Shown here: positions 1 through 12,204 of the stretch, piece after piece
How the letters are laid out: each line of letters begins with the position of its first letter
How positions within the stretch are numbered: position 1 is the first letter of the stretch
Assembly: GCA_025766275.1 (NCBI GenBank)
Contig: JAFKAC010000009.1
Location: forward strand, 1,178,001-1,242,000
Source: Lactarius indigo
Taxonomy: Eukaryota > Basidiomycota > Agaricomycetes > Russulales > Russulaceae
Direction: 5' to 3'
DNA length: 64,000 nt
Notes under the pieces: model-generated
The model's input: the letters and a program-made list of their open reading frames with translations, nothing else
What the model was told of the DNA's origin: nothing
The model's database searches: none
Translations under genes and position numbers: made by a program

Positions 1-3000
1 CCGCCGTCGTCAAGACCAGGACCGGGAGCGTTCTGTCTCGGGGGTTTATCTTGAAGACAGATTTTTATCCTTCAGGCGAGTCGAAGCACACTGTATGCAC
101 CTTCATCGACTGACTCACACCCAGGGCGAGCACTTGACCTTGACCTGAATGTCCATGGCGCACCCAACTTCAGGGCCCCCAGAACCGGGAGCCTGAACGT
201 TTTTGGCGCTGCCCAGCCGCGGTCCCAAGGCCTAAGGGCTATCCTTTCCGTCCTCAGAGCAGGTCCTACGGAGAGCTCACCTTCACATGTCATCTGGTTC
301 TCGACACGGGAAGAGCCTATTGGTATACTTTTGCCTATTCCTCCACCCCCATAGCTGTGTTGCTTGACGTTTATGTGGAATTAGTCTATATATCTGGGCG
401 TCCTTTTGTCCTACGAGACTCGGCTGAGCCAAGGAAGACTTTACCCCTGTCTGATCGCCCTGAGAACCTCGAGGCGATCGAACAGCGCCTCAAAAACGAC
501 ATCCTCGCTGAAGGGATCAGGTGCGAGTAGTTCTCGAACTTGACTTCAATACGTATTAAATGCGTTTCGGCAGATTCGGCGGACTCATCCTGACGCACAA
601 TGAGATAGGTGAGTAATTGCGTACTTTTTGTGTCGTGGATCTCATCAAATCATTTTAGCTCTGGAGGATGGTGACGGCGCTATCTTGCCTACGTGGACCG
701 CTGTGGATTCTAACAACGTCAGAACTTCCCGAGAGCTCTGGGAATACATGAAAAAGGAGGGCTGGCACGTGGAGGTGCGTACTCACATGTCACTACGCGT
801 AACGCTAAATTCTTAGAGTACATTAGTATCATCGGTACGCACCTTTCTGCTCATGGAGGTTTCCCTCTAACCCGTTGTAGCATACCAATTTCTCCCCACC
901 GTCCGATCGAAGTACGCGTCCTGTGGCCTTGGGTGTGTTTCTTCATCTGAATTCTATTTTTAGGACAATTACGTGGACGCGTATTTACAAGTCATCAAGC
1001 ACGCAGATCCTGTCCGTACTTCCTTGGTATTCTCTTGCGGCATGGGTGCCGTGCGGACAACATTCGCGATGACCGCTGCGTGTCTTGTGCGTCGCAGGCA
1101 ACTCATGCTGCGTGGTCTCCCGGACCCATATGCAACTCGGTTATTGAGCACACCAAACCCCAACCAGGGCAGTGGGGTCAATACGGTCTGTCGAAACCAT
1201 TCATCACCTTTCTCGGCTGGCTTATGGAGTCTTACGCGACACAGCCCAACGGATATGCTGTGCGTCTTCTCGTGATATCAGTGAATGATACTAAGTTATG
1301 GTTCAGACGCCCCCGCAGAGCATTCTTGGAGAAGCCAAGATTCTCCAAGCGTTGGAGCAAGCCAATGCACAACAAGACCTCAATCGATCGCTTTTACGTC
1401 TTACCCATATCTTACAGCAGATACTCCCCAGTGGCCCGTCGCGCCAAGTCATTGACCTATTGCTTACCAACTCGTCTCTACTTAATGACTTACGCAAAGC
1501 GCACATGGGAAACTATGGTATCATTCTCAGCTTACTAGGGTGCCTGGATGACGGACTAAAGGCGAAAAAGCTCGTGGATAAAGTGGTAGATAGCTGTATG
1601 CACTGACCCCCAAGTGGACTGTGAAGAGGCTAATTCGTGTTTCACTAGGTGACCATGTCGTTAATTTGAGGGAGGATATCTTAGTGCATAGGATCAAGTA
1701 TTCACTCAGCAGCCTTGAAGAGTCCACCAGCAATGTATTGCGAGCCGCAAAGGCCCTGGAAAAATAGTATGTAGATTGGTGACGCTGGAGTGGTCGCGGT
1801 TAACTCAGCCTTAATGTACAGCTTCTTCACGATTGCCTTCGCCAGCTTTGTAGAGGCTCAAAATGATTTTTCCCAGTCGTTTTCTGATTGGCTCAAGGTC
1901 TGTCTCTCGCATGATCCCTTGCAAGTTACTTATCGTCACCCTGACGTAGGCAAGAACGGAGATTCACAAGTAAGTCCATCGTGACTTATCGGTTTCTCTC
2001 AGGCCATTCTCAAAAATTTCAGCCAAGTCTTGTTCCTTCGCAAGTCGTATGGCACTCGCTTGAGCATATTCTCGCCTGTGAACGACCTGTCCTCCCTTTC
2101 CAAGTCTGGGCTTCAGCGTTCTCTAGTACGCGGTCAGACGAACGATGTTGCTATATCTGGAGGTCAGATCTTGGGTGACGAGTATTCTGACCATGTCGTC
2201 AAGGTTCGCCATTTCTCTGACGACTGTCGCTTGTCACTCATATCGGATCCTAGAACCGGAGCGGCATCATTTTGCGAGAGGGGTAATTAGTCTGTATCTG
2301 GCATTCGTTGGGCAATACTGATGAGGTCTATCAGCACACTTCTAAAGTCAGATCAGTGGCTTTCGGAGTCACAGCACGTTTCGCTCCCGATGCGCGGGGC
2401 GATTAACTTCCGCAATATCCCAGGGACGAATATCTACGCTCTCGGTCAGCCCACAGTTGAAGCGATAGATGGGGTTATTGACCACATCAAGCGCGCTCAT
2501 CCGGAGGCGGAGCGTATTGCGTGGGTCACGTTGCGCGAGGAACCGATTGTCTATGTGAATGGGGCGCCGTATTGTTTAAGGAGGGAACGATCTTCGCTAC
2601 GGAATATGAAAGGTCGGCCTTTCTTTCCGACCCTCCCGAAATTTCTGACTCTGTGGCTAGACTATGGCGGTATTTCCGCAGAGCGTCTGGAAGTCGTGGA
2701 GGAGCGTTTGCGAGACGACGTTGTTTCTGAACTCCATTCATTCGGCGGAAAGTACGCGCAGCTCTTGCTTGCCTCACCGTTTGTTCAATAACGTTGGATA
2801 TTAGACTTCTCTTGCATACCGAGACCACTGATGGATCAGTGATCCCAGTATGGGAAGAAGTCCGCCCAGGCCATGTGGCCGTCATGAAAGACGTGATGTC
2901 CGCTTGCAAAGGGTCGAACATCAGCGTCGATGTCTTCTATCGCCGCGTGCCTATTACTGCCGAGCGCCAGCCTGACTTTTCTGACTTCAGCGAACTGATC

Positions 3001-5615
3001 GCAGTGATGCTTGGTCCGCATATGGCTCACACCCCTATTGTTGTCAACGACCAGCTGGGGCGAGGGCGCAGCACGTTAACTTCTGTGAGTGCGACTTGGG
3101 ACCTGGGGACACATGTGTATGCGCTTACAGCGGGGTCATATCAGATCATCCTCATTCTTCTTGAGCAGTGGCTCGCAAGGCCCTTGCCCCCATCAGTAAG
3201 CCGTCGATCCAGCGCCAGCCGCCCGCACTCGTCTGTGCTGTCCCACGATGTGCTTTCCGGTGATCCCCCCCTTCGGAGACAATCTTTTCAAGTAATCAAC
3301 AGTGAGTGATAGTGTCCTGTCCTAACCTCTATCCAAATGAATACTCTCCCCTAGATCTGCTACGGGTCATTCGAAAAGGTCCCGTAGTGAAAGCAGCGGT
3401 TGATGACGCCATCGATCAGTGCGCCGAAGTCTTCAATTTACGTGACTCGATTGAGGAAGCGCGTATTCGCGCAGAGCAAGCCGCAGACGAACATGAAAAG
3501 CGATCGTTTGCGCAGAAGGGTCTGCTCCGTCCCTATTTTCACGCGCATGTTTCACTTATCGCTCTCAAGGCCTCCAAAATCTACGACGATACTTTGAGCT
3601 TATCGTTTTCCAGGCATATTTGCAATCGACAGAGCCGGATACCTTACAAACGTATCAAACTTTTGAAGCCTTTGTAAAAAGTCTGCCAGGTAAAATTCAA
3701 GTTTCAAGAGTCAGGTGTTTGGTTTGTTTATAGATGTTACCAGTGATAAAGACGTTTGAGAAGGAGTTGCTCGCAGAAGGTATCGATGCCTTGAAACCAT
3801 TGAAGCGTGTTGACCTAGCGGACGGCATCGCGCTACCTGATGAGGTCACCAACATCGTCACCAATCGTTCTGGAAGCATACTATCCGCCTCAACAATCCT
3901 CAAGAGCGACTTCTTCACTAACCTGCAAAAGATGACTTTGCCGGAGTAAGCCTTCATCCACAACGTAGCGACGAAGTTTGACGACTTTCGGACAGGCGGA
4001 TTGACGGAGCTCCGAATTTCCGCCGCGTGCCTCTTGTACTTCAGCTGACATCCGAGAGAGGGACGTCTTCCCCCAACAGCATTTCCTTTACTCCGAGTTC
4101 AGGCGGCAACAAGAACGTTTGTGGGAGGTGAGTCTACTCTTAGCATTTCGTCGAGCCCTGGCTCAGTGAGATTACTTCAAAGCGGGATGCCAACAGTTCA
4201 AGGGTGCGAGTTTAGCCTTATGCAGGGAGCCCGCTAACATCGTGCCTTAGACTTCGGAGAGCTCTATCAAGGGTGAACGCGGGACCTGATGGTAACAATC
4301 GTGTAGTTTGGACGTCATTGCGAGAGGTTCGTAGAGGAACTGCATGTTCTTTCTCTATCTGATATACTTCAGGAACCGGTTATCTACGTTGCCGGCCGCC
4401 CGCACGTTCTTCGTCTAGTCGATCGTCCTTTAGAAAATGTCGAGTATGTGGACAGCCTCCCGTTGGCAAATCGGAGCTGAAATATCCTCAGGGCGACGGG
4501 TATTACCACAAGTGACGTTGAGGCCATGGAGGAGAATTTCAAACGCGATGTCATCCAAGAAGTTCGTTCCGGTAATGGTCGGATACTACTCCACGATGAG
4601 GTTGAAGAACGACCGAATGTGTTTTCCATCGTACCGCTGTGGGAGAATGTATCTGAGGAAGATATCATGACACCGGGCGACGTATTCAAGCTTATGGAAA
4701 AAGAGGGTTATAAGGTATGTATTCTCGCGACTGTCATCCGTGGAATGATGGTCAACATGTTGTTTCGTAGATTGACTACGGTCGTGTTGCTATTGTGCGT
4801 CGTTGACGCTGTTCTTGTAACGCCTAAGTCTGACTCCTCGCAGACAGATGAACAAGCTCCTCTCCCAGGCGCGCTCTCCCAGCTTCTCGAGAGAGTTACG
4901 TCCACCTACGACAGCACCGGGGACTTCATCTTCAACTGTCAGATGGGTCGCGGGCGGACGACTACAGGCATGGTCACTGCATGTCTGATCGCAAGCTCTA
5001 TGAAATTGGAGCAGGACGAGAGTGTGCCGGACGTAGGGCCAGAGGGTACCGTCGAAGCTTATGATGCTGTCGATGGCCCATCCGAAGAGGAGGCATATTT
5101 GCAAGGCACACCTCGTCCAACTTAGCGATGTGTAACGATACTGACGCATCCCTCAGGGGAGTACAAGACCATCTTGCAGCTTGTGGGAGTCCTCTCCCAC
5201 GGAAAGACCGCAAAGCGATTAACCGATGGTGCCGTTGATCTCATGCAAGACGTTCAAAATTTGCGCAAAGCCGTTTACGAGTACGCTGTCCTTTCCATTC
5301 TTGTACTTTTTGTCCAGGTGCTTACTCTTGTTCGAACGAAGTAATAAACTCAAACTTGGGGCTTGCGAAAAAGGAAGCACAAAGTACAACAAGCTGTTCA
5401 CTTTGGCAGTCAACTACTTGTTAGTCTCGATTCGTCCGTCTGATGATTTCAGCTGCGCATTGACACAAACTAGATACCGATACGGCGTCCTCATCGTCTT
5501 CGCGAATTACCTCATTGAACGTCGGTTTGGCGAAGCGAGTCAGGATACGTTCCCCGAGTGGCTCTCGGAGCATCGCGAGATTACGAAGTTGTTGGGTCGT
5601 CGGTCATTGGACTGA
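1..5615 (+). CDS. Paladin-like (PALD1 family) phosphatase, 5' partial
   Basis: Multi-exon gene already open at base 3, so its start lies upstream of the window. It has three related phosphatase-like modules. Each carries a signature such as 'TREEPI', 'TLREEPI' or 'SLREEPV' followed by a P-loop. The P-loops are FSCGMGAVR (Cys codon 1036-1038), VNDQLGRGR (near 3045, where the Cys position is Asp) and FNCQMGRGR (Cys codon 4937-4939). CX5R loops of this kind belong to the dual-specificity/paladin superfamily. Paladin has been linked to phosphoinositide or inositol-phosphate handling; the substrate here is an inference. Resolved exons at the start are 1-75, 125-322, 385-520, 574-608 and 659-774. 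Intron 76-124 is GC-AG. Junctions between 775 and 963 are not fully resolved; a short exon near 905 encodes PISPHRPIE. The last exon ends LLGRRSLD-stop. Family assignment is firm; exact exon borders after the first few are approximate. Confidence 0.85.
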
Positions 5616-6096
5616 TACGAAGGAGGTCAACACCGCACGCGCAAGTGCCATAGAGACCGACATGTTGCCTGGCGCAGCGTCACAATCATCGTCACGAGGG
5701 GTGGAGGAATAGAAGAGATTTTGAAACGGCGCAACTTGAAGAATTGTATGTACTGTATAGAAGATATGCGAAACTTGTTCATTGTCTAAAATTGCTCCTC
5801 GTCTCATCTGTTTGACATTTCCGCTCCATTTCTTGCACCGCTGACGTTTTTGCGGATTCTAGTTTGTAGCAGCAAATTTTGTTACTTCTAATAAAATAAT
5901 ATTGGTTTATTCACGGTCTTGTGTTGTATTATGGGTGGTGGTCTGTGTGTGAGGCCAAGCGCGAGAATCTAAGGATGGGCGGTGGACGCGAAAAGCCGAA
6001 GACGAAGGGAGGATTTGGAATGGTGACTTTGATTTGTCAAAGGCAATAGGGTAATCATTGTGAGTTGTATGATCCTGTCTTGATACAACAGGTACT
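5616..6096. other. Intergenic, downstream of the paladin-like gene
   Basis: No gene is visible. AT-rich tracts near 5870-5905 (for example AATAAAATAATATT) are the likeliest 3'-end signals of the upstream gene. Short open frames here have no coding character. Confidence 0.5.
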
Positions 6097-6099
6097 ACT
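6097..6099. repeat. Left copy of 3-bp target-site duplication (ACT)
   Basis: ACT directly precedes the left terminal inverted repeat and recurs directly after the right one at 7111-7113. Confidence 0.6.
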
Positions 6100-6134
6100 G
6101 GATGCCTTCCCGTAACGATTTGGTGCACTAAATC
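6100..6134 (+). repeat. Left terminal inverted repeat of Harbinger-like element
   Basis: Thirty-five bases that match the reverse complement of 7076-7110 at 34 positions. Similarity continues weakly inward, with a shared TGATGGAT and GTGATCC. Confidence 0.9.
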
Positions 6135-6296
6135 TTTTTCAAATTCATTTGATGGATGTTTGAAATTGCGTGATCCAAATTTTGGAAACCCGTAACTCTC
6201 TGCACCAAAATCTGGAGTACACATCCAGATTGAGTAATCAAAGTCCGACATCTGAGCACACCGCATTGGGAAAGGCCCTCAACCACGTGCTCTACC

Positions 6297-6932
6297 ATGT
6301 TCAACGGCATCGAAATTTACGAAGATGAAGATGAAGTTGCTGCCGCAGCATTGTTTGCAATTGTTACCACATCAATTCTATCAGCTCGTGAAGCACGGAA
6401 TGAGCAGCGCCGACCACACAGCCTCTACCTCTGTCGAAGGGAGCTACTCCCAAACCCCCATGCCGGCACACCTTGGCAAAGATTATGGGAAAGCCAGGAA
6501 GATCGCGCATTCATAACAACGATGGGGTTCGATGTAGCAACCTTCAGGTTGTTGTTGGAGGGTCCTGGGAGGTTTGGAGAGCATTGGGAGAACACCCCCA
6601 TCCCACGAAACGATGTCAGCATCGTTGGTGCCCCGAGACTAGCAAGTCGTTCGCTTGATGGGGCCGGTGCACTTGGACTTGTCTTGCACTACCTGGGATC
6701 TGCCATGCTTGAGGTTAGTCTCCAGCAGATTTTTGCGCTGACACCCTCTGTTTTGAGCAGGTATCTCGAGTTTGCTGAAAACATTCTCTATGACGTCCTC
6801 CTGCATACTGGGGCAAATCCCTCTAATACGTCTTTGTATTTTCCCATGCGGCCACAAAAATGTATCATGATCCGTACAGGACCGTACTTTACAAAAGTGG
6901 ACATTTTTCAACTCCTGTGCTTACAAATTTAA
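6297..6932 (+). pseudogene. Truncated Harbinger-type transposase, N-terminal part only
   Basis: Open frame of 211 codons within the transposon. The segment from about residue 59 (TPWQRLWESQEDRAFITTMG) through the block with GLVLHYLGSAMLEVSLQQIF resembles the helical N-terminal region of fungal DDE_Tnp_4 transposases. The acidic catalytic triad region that should follow is absent: the frame runs into unrelated sequence after about residue 180 and stops. The element therefore cannot move by itself. An acidic stretch (YEDEDEVAAAA) near the N-terminus suits a full-length ancestor's start. Whether this remnant is expressed is unknown. Confidence 0.7.
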
Positions 6933-7075
6933 GTTTAGAGAGCAAGACAAGGTTTGGTGAGGGGGGGGGGGGGGGCCTCTTCAGATTTTTGAGTTTGGTG
7001 CAGGTGTTTCGTTGGGTTACCGTGCTTGGTCATCACAAACGTGATCCATCATGACAAATTTTAAAGTTTGGAGAT

Positions 7076-7110
7076 GATTTGGTGCACCAAATCGTTACGG
7101 GAAGGCATCC
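7076..7110 (-). repeat. Right terminal inverted repeat of Harbinger-like element
   Basis: Inverted partner of 6100-6134. Its outer end reads GGGAAGGCATCC and is followed by the ACT duplication. Confidence 0.9.
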
Positions 7111-7212
7111 ACTGTAGCTGTGGCCATTGGCGAGGCAAAAAAGGAAAACTAGACGTGACCTCTACTGTCAGCTTGTCCGGTACACGTGACACGCTTTACA
7201 AAGTACCCTGCT

Positions 7213-7711
7213 GTAAGCAGACTCCGCTTACCCGCCCCTCCTGTCCGTAACGCAGACCGCAATAAACACTAGTCAACGGCGCCCTTTCTTGCGCCGCACC
7301 AGCTACGCAGCTATCACTGCGGGGATAGCTTGCATATCGCATATCCTCGACGCTACAGGCGGAGAAGTAAACGACTGGCTTGGCCAAGACGTCATAGAAC
7401 TCGCAAACGTCATTTTTCTCGTATCGGGAGAGCTTGAAACATTGTTCGCTAGTGGGGTTAGATGGGTGCCACCTGATGTGGAGGACGTCTTTCAACAGAC
7501 GCTCAGCATCCTCACAGAAGGGATTGACTCGAGTCACGCTAACGCTAACGTTGAGTGGGGCACCAACCAGGTGGCGCAGTTCCACGAGATATATTCCAAG
7601 CTCGCGAATGCACGGGTACCAGACCTGCTCAAGGAACGCTTACGGTACATATCGGACAGATTACCCCCGAGTTCGCACATGGAAGAGGCGATAGAGATTC
7701 CCCAGTCCTGA
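7213..7711 (+). other. Possible hypothetical gene or gene fragment
   Basis: An open frame from about 7213 to the stop at 7709-7711 encodes a plausible, mostly helical acidic polypeptide (segments VNDWLGQDVIELANVIFLVS and LLKERLRYISDRLPP). No good ATG lies at its left end; an in-frame stop precedes it near 7210. It is either an exon of an unresolved gene or a decayed remnant. I do not recognise the family. It lies between the Harbinger element and the MAK21 terminator region. Confidence 0.3.
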
Positions 7712-8548
7712 TCTGGATTTGGATTCGGAGATGACCCCACCCCCTGGTATGTCCCAGAAACTGCGTGGGATCCAGGTGCGGTTTGGAGGTGCACCAGATG
7801 ATGGTTTCGTTGACGGTAACAGCTCGACTCCCACGCGAGACTAGGAAGCTTTGGTTGATCTTTTCTTGTATGTCACTATGCACGCTCCCCGAGGCACCCA
7901 CTTTTGTTAATATCATGTACCTAGTGGCATAGCTATCACTTTCGCGTCTACCAGATTCCAGCAGAAGTCAGTGACAGTCACGCCAGTGGCAATGCGATAG
8001 CAACGCGCCGCCTCGCGCAACTGAAGTAGACTGTTGGGAGAACAAGAAAACCTGCCGTAACTTAGAAATGGCGGCGCTGTTCCGGTGAGTATCGCGCATT
8101 ACAGGGATGGATCTACCCAACAATACTATATTACAAGTTATGATCATTGCGATCACCGTATCCTGCGATCTAGTACGTCGAACATTTCTCAATGATCAAG
8201 CCATCGTTCAGAATGTTTACCACGTGGCACGCGCCTTTGACCACATATCGTCTCGCAGAGCCATTCTTATAATTTTTCCAGGCCGATCGCGGGTATCTCT
8301 TTGTGAATCACACGCCCGTCTTAATTATCAACCCGAATGTGGAACAAAGGAAGGAGGAAGGGCATTGTTAAAACGTTGAAGATTGAAAGGTTGGGCCCGT
8401 GAAGCTTGATGCTTATTGTAAACATTGTAACACGACTAGGACAGGTAACGCGTGGGGTGGGTTGTAGAGTTAAAAGTGAAAGATTGTAACTTTATTATGT
8501 TACGGATAAAGAGCGCCAGACTGTCGATGTCGAACGTCAAATTAGCTG
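7712..8548. other. Intergenic, downstream of MAK21
   Basis: No convincing gene. This is the 3' flank of MAK21, which is read leftwards. Short open frames around 7970-8380 lack family resemblance on either strand. Confidence 0.5.
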
Positions 8549-11500
8549 CTACAGATTTTCTTCTGGTCCATCTTCAATCATGCGTGCATAGTCCTCATAG
8601 CTCGCGAACGTCGGTAATGAACGAAGCCTTTTCCTCCGGGCCGGTGCGCCATCGTTTCCACCCCTACTACGCTTTCGTTTGTTGTCGGTGGCGTCGACGC
8701 CGCTTCCAAGACCTGTCCACTCCTCTACATCGGAGTCGGCAACATCATATTCAATGAGATCAACCGGAGCCTCGGCAAGATCCAATAAGTCATCCGAATC
8801 TTCTAGAAGTGAGGGATCGTCGTCGTCGTGGTCACTGTCAAAATTATCATCGTGTTTCCCCTCGGAGGCCGTCGGGGCGTCCTCGTCGGGTCCTGAGCCG
8901 AGGAAAGCATCTTCGACGTCGCTAATTGACGGAGACGTGAGACCTTCAGCTTCTCCAGTAAGATCGACATCGTCGTCTTCATCACCACCAGCTGTCGGCG
9001 GCATCGATGCCTTCATCGCCTAAATATATCATCAGCTGGATCCCTACGACAGCTATGAAGTACCAACCTTCCAGATCTCGCTCTCTTCCTGGTCGCTGCC
9101 CTCGTCAACGCTAGCACGGTCGTCTTCGTCATCAGATTCTACGTCGGAATCGTCACGTTTGGACTTCCGTTTGTCTACTTTTGCCGCCCTCGCGTGTTCC
9201 TTCGCATGCTTCTGTGCGAAATACCGCTGGAAAAATACCTGCAACCAACCGTACATAACTATAGCACGGAGTTTCTGTCCCTGTCGCCAAGCAACGCACC
9301 TGGTCCGCGGGTACGCCGCCTTCCCCACGGCGCCACCAACCTTCGACATTCAGTGGCATTTCCTGCACATCGGCCCTCACCCTCCTCACCCCGTTTGCGG
9401 CTCCAGCCGTAGATGGCTGCATGGCACTTGCACCCCTGGCCGCGGCCTTCTTAGGGTTTTTGTATACAAAACGGTCTAAGAAGTGAGCGAGCGTGTAGAG
9501 TGTCAGGTCCGGACTGCTCGTGAGTGGTTCGTTAGAGAGTAGCTGTCGCGCCAGAAGAGCAACTGTGGGATGAGCGTGATGGACTAGCGGAGTCTTCTCG
9601 CATGATTAGATCAACCGCGATCTCGCTGACGGAGCAACGCACCAACTCCCAAAGAGCAGACGACTGAGCGTGTGCGTAAAGCGGCTCGCGTTTATGCGGG
9701 TCATATCCTTCGCCCACGGGGACTGGTGGGGCTTTATCAATAAGTGTGGGTAAACTAGGGGATACGCTGAATAGCTGGCGTCCTCGCGTGAGCTGTTCTG
9801 CCGGTGCAGGTTGGGCAGCGACAACGTACCTCGCCAAGCAGCCACAGCCCACCTGCTACGAACTCGGAACCCCCAAATCCGCTTGCAAGAACTTGACAGA
9901 ATCGCTTTACAAATGCCATCACTCGAGCTTGCTCCGGGTCTCCTTTCAAACTTTTGAACAACAAGTTCAGGAAAAGTGCTTGGTTTCGTGTGGTGTGCAG
10001 ACGCGGGTCCAGCAAGGTCGCGTATAGCGCGCGATAGTATCGTGACACCACGGGGGAGTTACTAGGGAAAGAGGTCGCAATTTGTTGGATCAGGGTAAGG
10101 GCTTGAAGGGAGATGTTGAACGTCGAAGTGTGCACAAGAAGAAACAGCGTGCTCATGTGGGAGTCGAATCTAGCGAGATTGATCAGCTCGTTCGAAATCA
10201 ATATATTTGGCGGGACGAAAAAAGCGTACTCTAAATCCGTCCCTCCAAATCGCGCGTATGGTACGGCACGGTTCACGCCCGTCAGTATCGCGCCGAGTAG
10301 CCTCGCATTCGAATCTTGCATCTCACAGAATCCGGCCGCGCCGCGCACCTCTTTGCCCGTCCCTTTCTTCTTGGGCTTCGGTTTCTTGTCCTTGTCCTTC
10401 CGCTTATCCTTGAGCTCTTCAACGGCGGGGGTAGGGTCATCTGCGGGTTCAGGATCCCGTTCGCCAACAATTTCGCGGAAGAGCTTGAAGTAAACGTCAA
10501 TCAACATACGCGCTGCGGCACGGTCGGCGTCGGATGTGGAAAGGATGATTTGGTTGAAAGTGATAGCGGCGTAGTAGCGTGCATGTGCGCGCCAAACGTT
10601 TTTTTCCTGTTTCGAAGTTGATTTAGGGTCGTCCTTGAATCGAATGTGGGTTGTTGGCTTCGTGCGGGAATCAGTAGGAAGTGAAGGTGGCGGGGTCGGA
10701 CGCATGATGAGTGCAGTAATCTCGCGGATAATTACAGCCTTCATGACGGGATGTTCTTGCAGAATTTGAAGGAGATGATATGATGTACGAGCAGAAATAG
10801 CGCTTTCTGGGTCGCCCTGGCAGGTCGCAATTTTCAGCAAACGAATTGTGAAACAGAAGACGGCGCACAAGCTTGTTCACAAGTAACCGTAGTAAATTTT
10901 GCTCCTGCTCCGGATTAGAACGGAGGAGAGTGGCAATCAAAGTGAGCGACTGGGTGCGGACATATGGCAGAGGATCCGAAGTAAAGGTCTGGGACGAGGC
11001 AATGAGGGGTAGATGGGGAAGGAAGAATGCAGCAGCACCTCGAGTATCTGAAGGTAAGAAAAGAAGAACTTCTTCAACCAGTCTTCGAAGTACCAGATGA
11101 CAAGGTGCTGATCTGTTATGTCTGGGTGCAGAAGCGGCTGGTCGCGGAAATACCTAGATCATCGAGTATCGTTCAACGTGGGTGAGTGCAAAGTGGATGG
11201 GGAATGAAGGAGACGCACTTAAGTTTTCGATTCGGAGCACCACCTCCAATCCACCAGTCCATGATCGCCCTTGCAGCTTTGAGCCTCTCCTCCCTCCCTG
11301 CCGCCTTTCCCCTACCCTTCTCCCCATCCTGAGAAACACTCACACCACCCCGCCCTTTCTCTGCCAGATTCTTCAATGCTTCGAGCGCTCTGATGTTATG
11401 TAGAGGTGCCCCTTGGGCCATGAGCGTGAGGGCACTAAGCCGATCACTGAGGGTACCGCCTGTGAGGACATTGCGCAAGAAGGATTGATCTGATGCGGAA

Positions 11501-11724
11501 CCACTCGAAGCGTTCGGCAAAATGGTGAAATTTTCCAGTTCGGACGCGTGCAGCGAGGAGGCATTGTTGAGCAATGTCGCAATGTGAGACGCAGATTGGG
11601 AAAGCACGGGCGAGGAGGTGGGGCAAAGACAGGGAAGAAAATTGTACCAGTCAGGCGTTGGAGGGACGAGTAACTTGATCTTTGACGACGAAGCAGCAGG
11701 TCTTTTGGAGACTGTTGGTGGCAT
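8549..11724 (-). CDS. MAK21: Ribosome biogenesis factor MAK21/NOC1 (CBF/CEBPZ family)
   Basis: Noc1/Mak21 pairs with Noc2 in the nucleolus and escorts early 60S pre-ribosomes. Read on the minus strand, the exons are 11724-11219, 11153-11039, 10988-10869, 10816-9830, 9774-9643, 9593-9300, 9238-9068 and 9019-8549, giving 931 residues with all phases matching. Family hallmarks in order: LLVPPTPDWYNFLP near the N-terminus, DPLPYVRTQSLTL, PEQEQNLLRLLVNKL, the CBF domain (VWRAHARYYAAITFNQIIL, then VPPNILISNELINL), YDPHKREPLYAHA, LDRFVYKNPKKAA, VFFQRYFAQKHAKEHA, a long acidic tail and the terminal LPTFASYEDYARMIE. Lysine- and Asp-rich blocks fit a nucleolar protein. The start at 11724 (MPPTVSKRP) is chosen because the in-frame residues upstream to 11862 look non-coding; an extra 5' exon is possible. 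Confidence 0.93.
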
Positions 11725-12204
11725 CCTAGTCTGTATCGACCAAAAGATGGCCCGGTTCTCCCAAAAACCGCGTAATTTTTGGTCACACGTCCTTGCCTTT
11801 GATACACTTCCACGCAGCACACGACAAGAAACGTGCTGAACAGGCTCTAGGTTCATTCTCAACTTACGACGTTATGATTGTCTCCGAAACTTTCCCAGAC
11901 TACAGTACTATATGCTATACGACAGTGCCCAAAGACGAATGATTCTTAAGTTAGGAGGTTCCGGACACCCCATGTGGTATTAAACGTGGCCGAACTTTGT
12001 TCACCCTCGCCTGACTTGGTACAACTCAGTCCGTTGTGACCTTACAGGTCGGTTGGTCTCCGGCTTCGACAGCTCAGTGGCAAAAGCCGCGGATTGTGCC
12101 CCTACCACTCTGGCGCCCTCCGAGTTCTGCTCCCGCGCTGAGGCCGCAGGTGCACTTTAAAATCGGTGTTCCATTGTAGACGCCATTCGGTGGCCTCTTG
12201 CACT
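11725..12204. promoter_or_regulatory. Divergent intergenic region MAK21 / sedolisin A
   Basis: 480 bp between two divergent starts. It must carry both promoters, but no clear TATA box is visible. The last 30 bases (GTAGACGCCATTCGGTG at about 12176) match the sequence before the second sedolisin gene (about 15240), marking the left edge of the duplicated unit. Confidence 0.5.

Larger units (their letters stand above)
6100..7110. mobile_element. Non-autonomous PIF/Harbinger-like DNA transposon
   Basis: The element is 1,011 bp, bounded by 35-bp terminal inverted repeats at 6100-6134 and 7076-7110. They begin GGATGCCTTCCCGTAACG and differ at one of 35 positions (A/C-type mismatch in GTGCACTAAATC versus GTGCACCAAATC). 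It is flanked by ACT at 6097-6099 and ACT at 7111-7113, a 3-bp target-site duplication, as is usual for PIF/Harbinger elements. Inside is the N-terminal part of a DDE_Tnp_4-type transposase and no catalytic part, followed by a G run near 6961-6976. Family assignment rests on TIR/TSD structure plus the transposase fragment; I could not compare it with other copies. Confidence 0.85.

Noticed and set aside
5907..6266. Minus-strand 119-codon frame crossing the transposon's left end
   Set aside because: It spans the boundary between host DNA and the insertion, so it cannot be an old gene, and it has no domain.
11725..11862. N-terminal extension of MAK21 by 46 codons
   Set aside because: The added residues have no similarity to the family and contain a GTAAGT-like donor just upstream; the Met at 11724 is preferred, though a 5' exon is not excluded.
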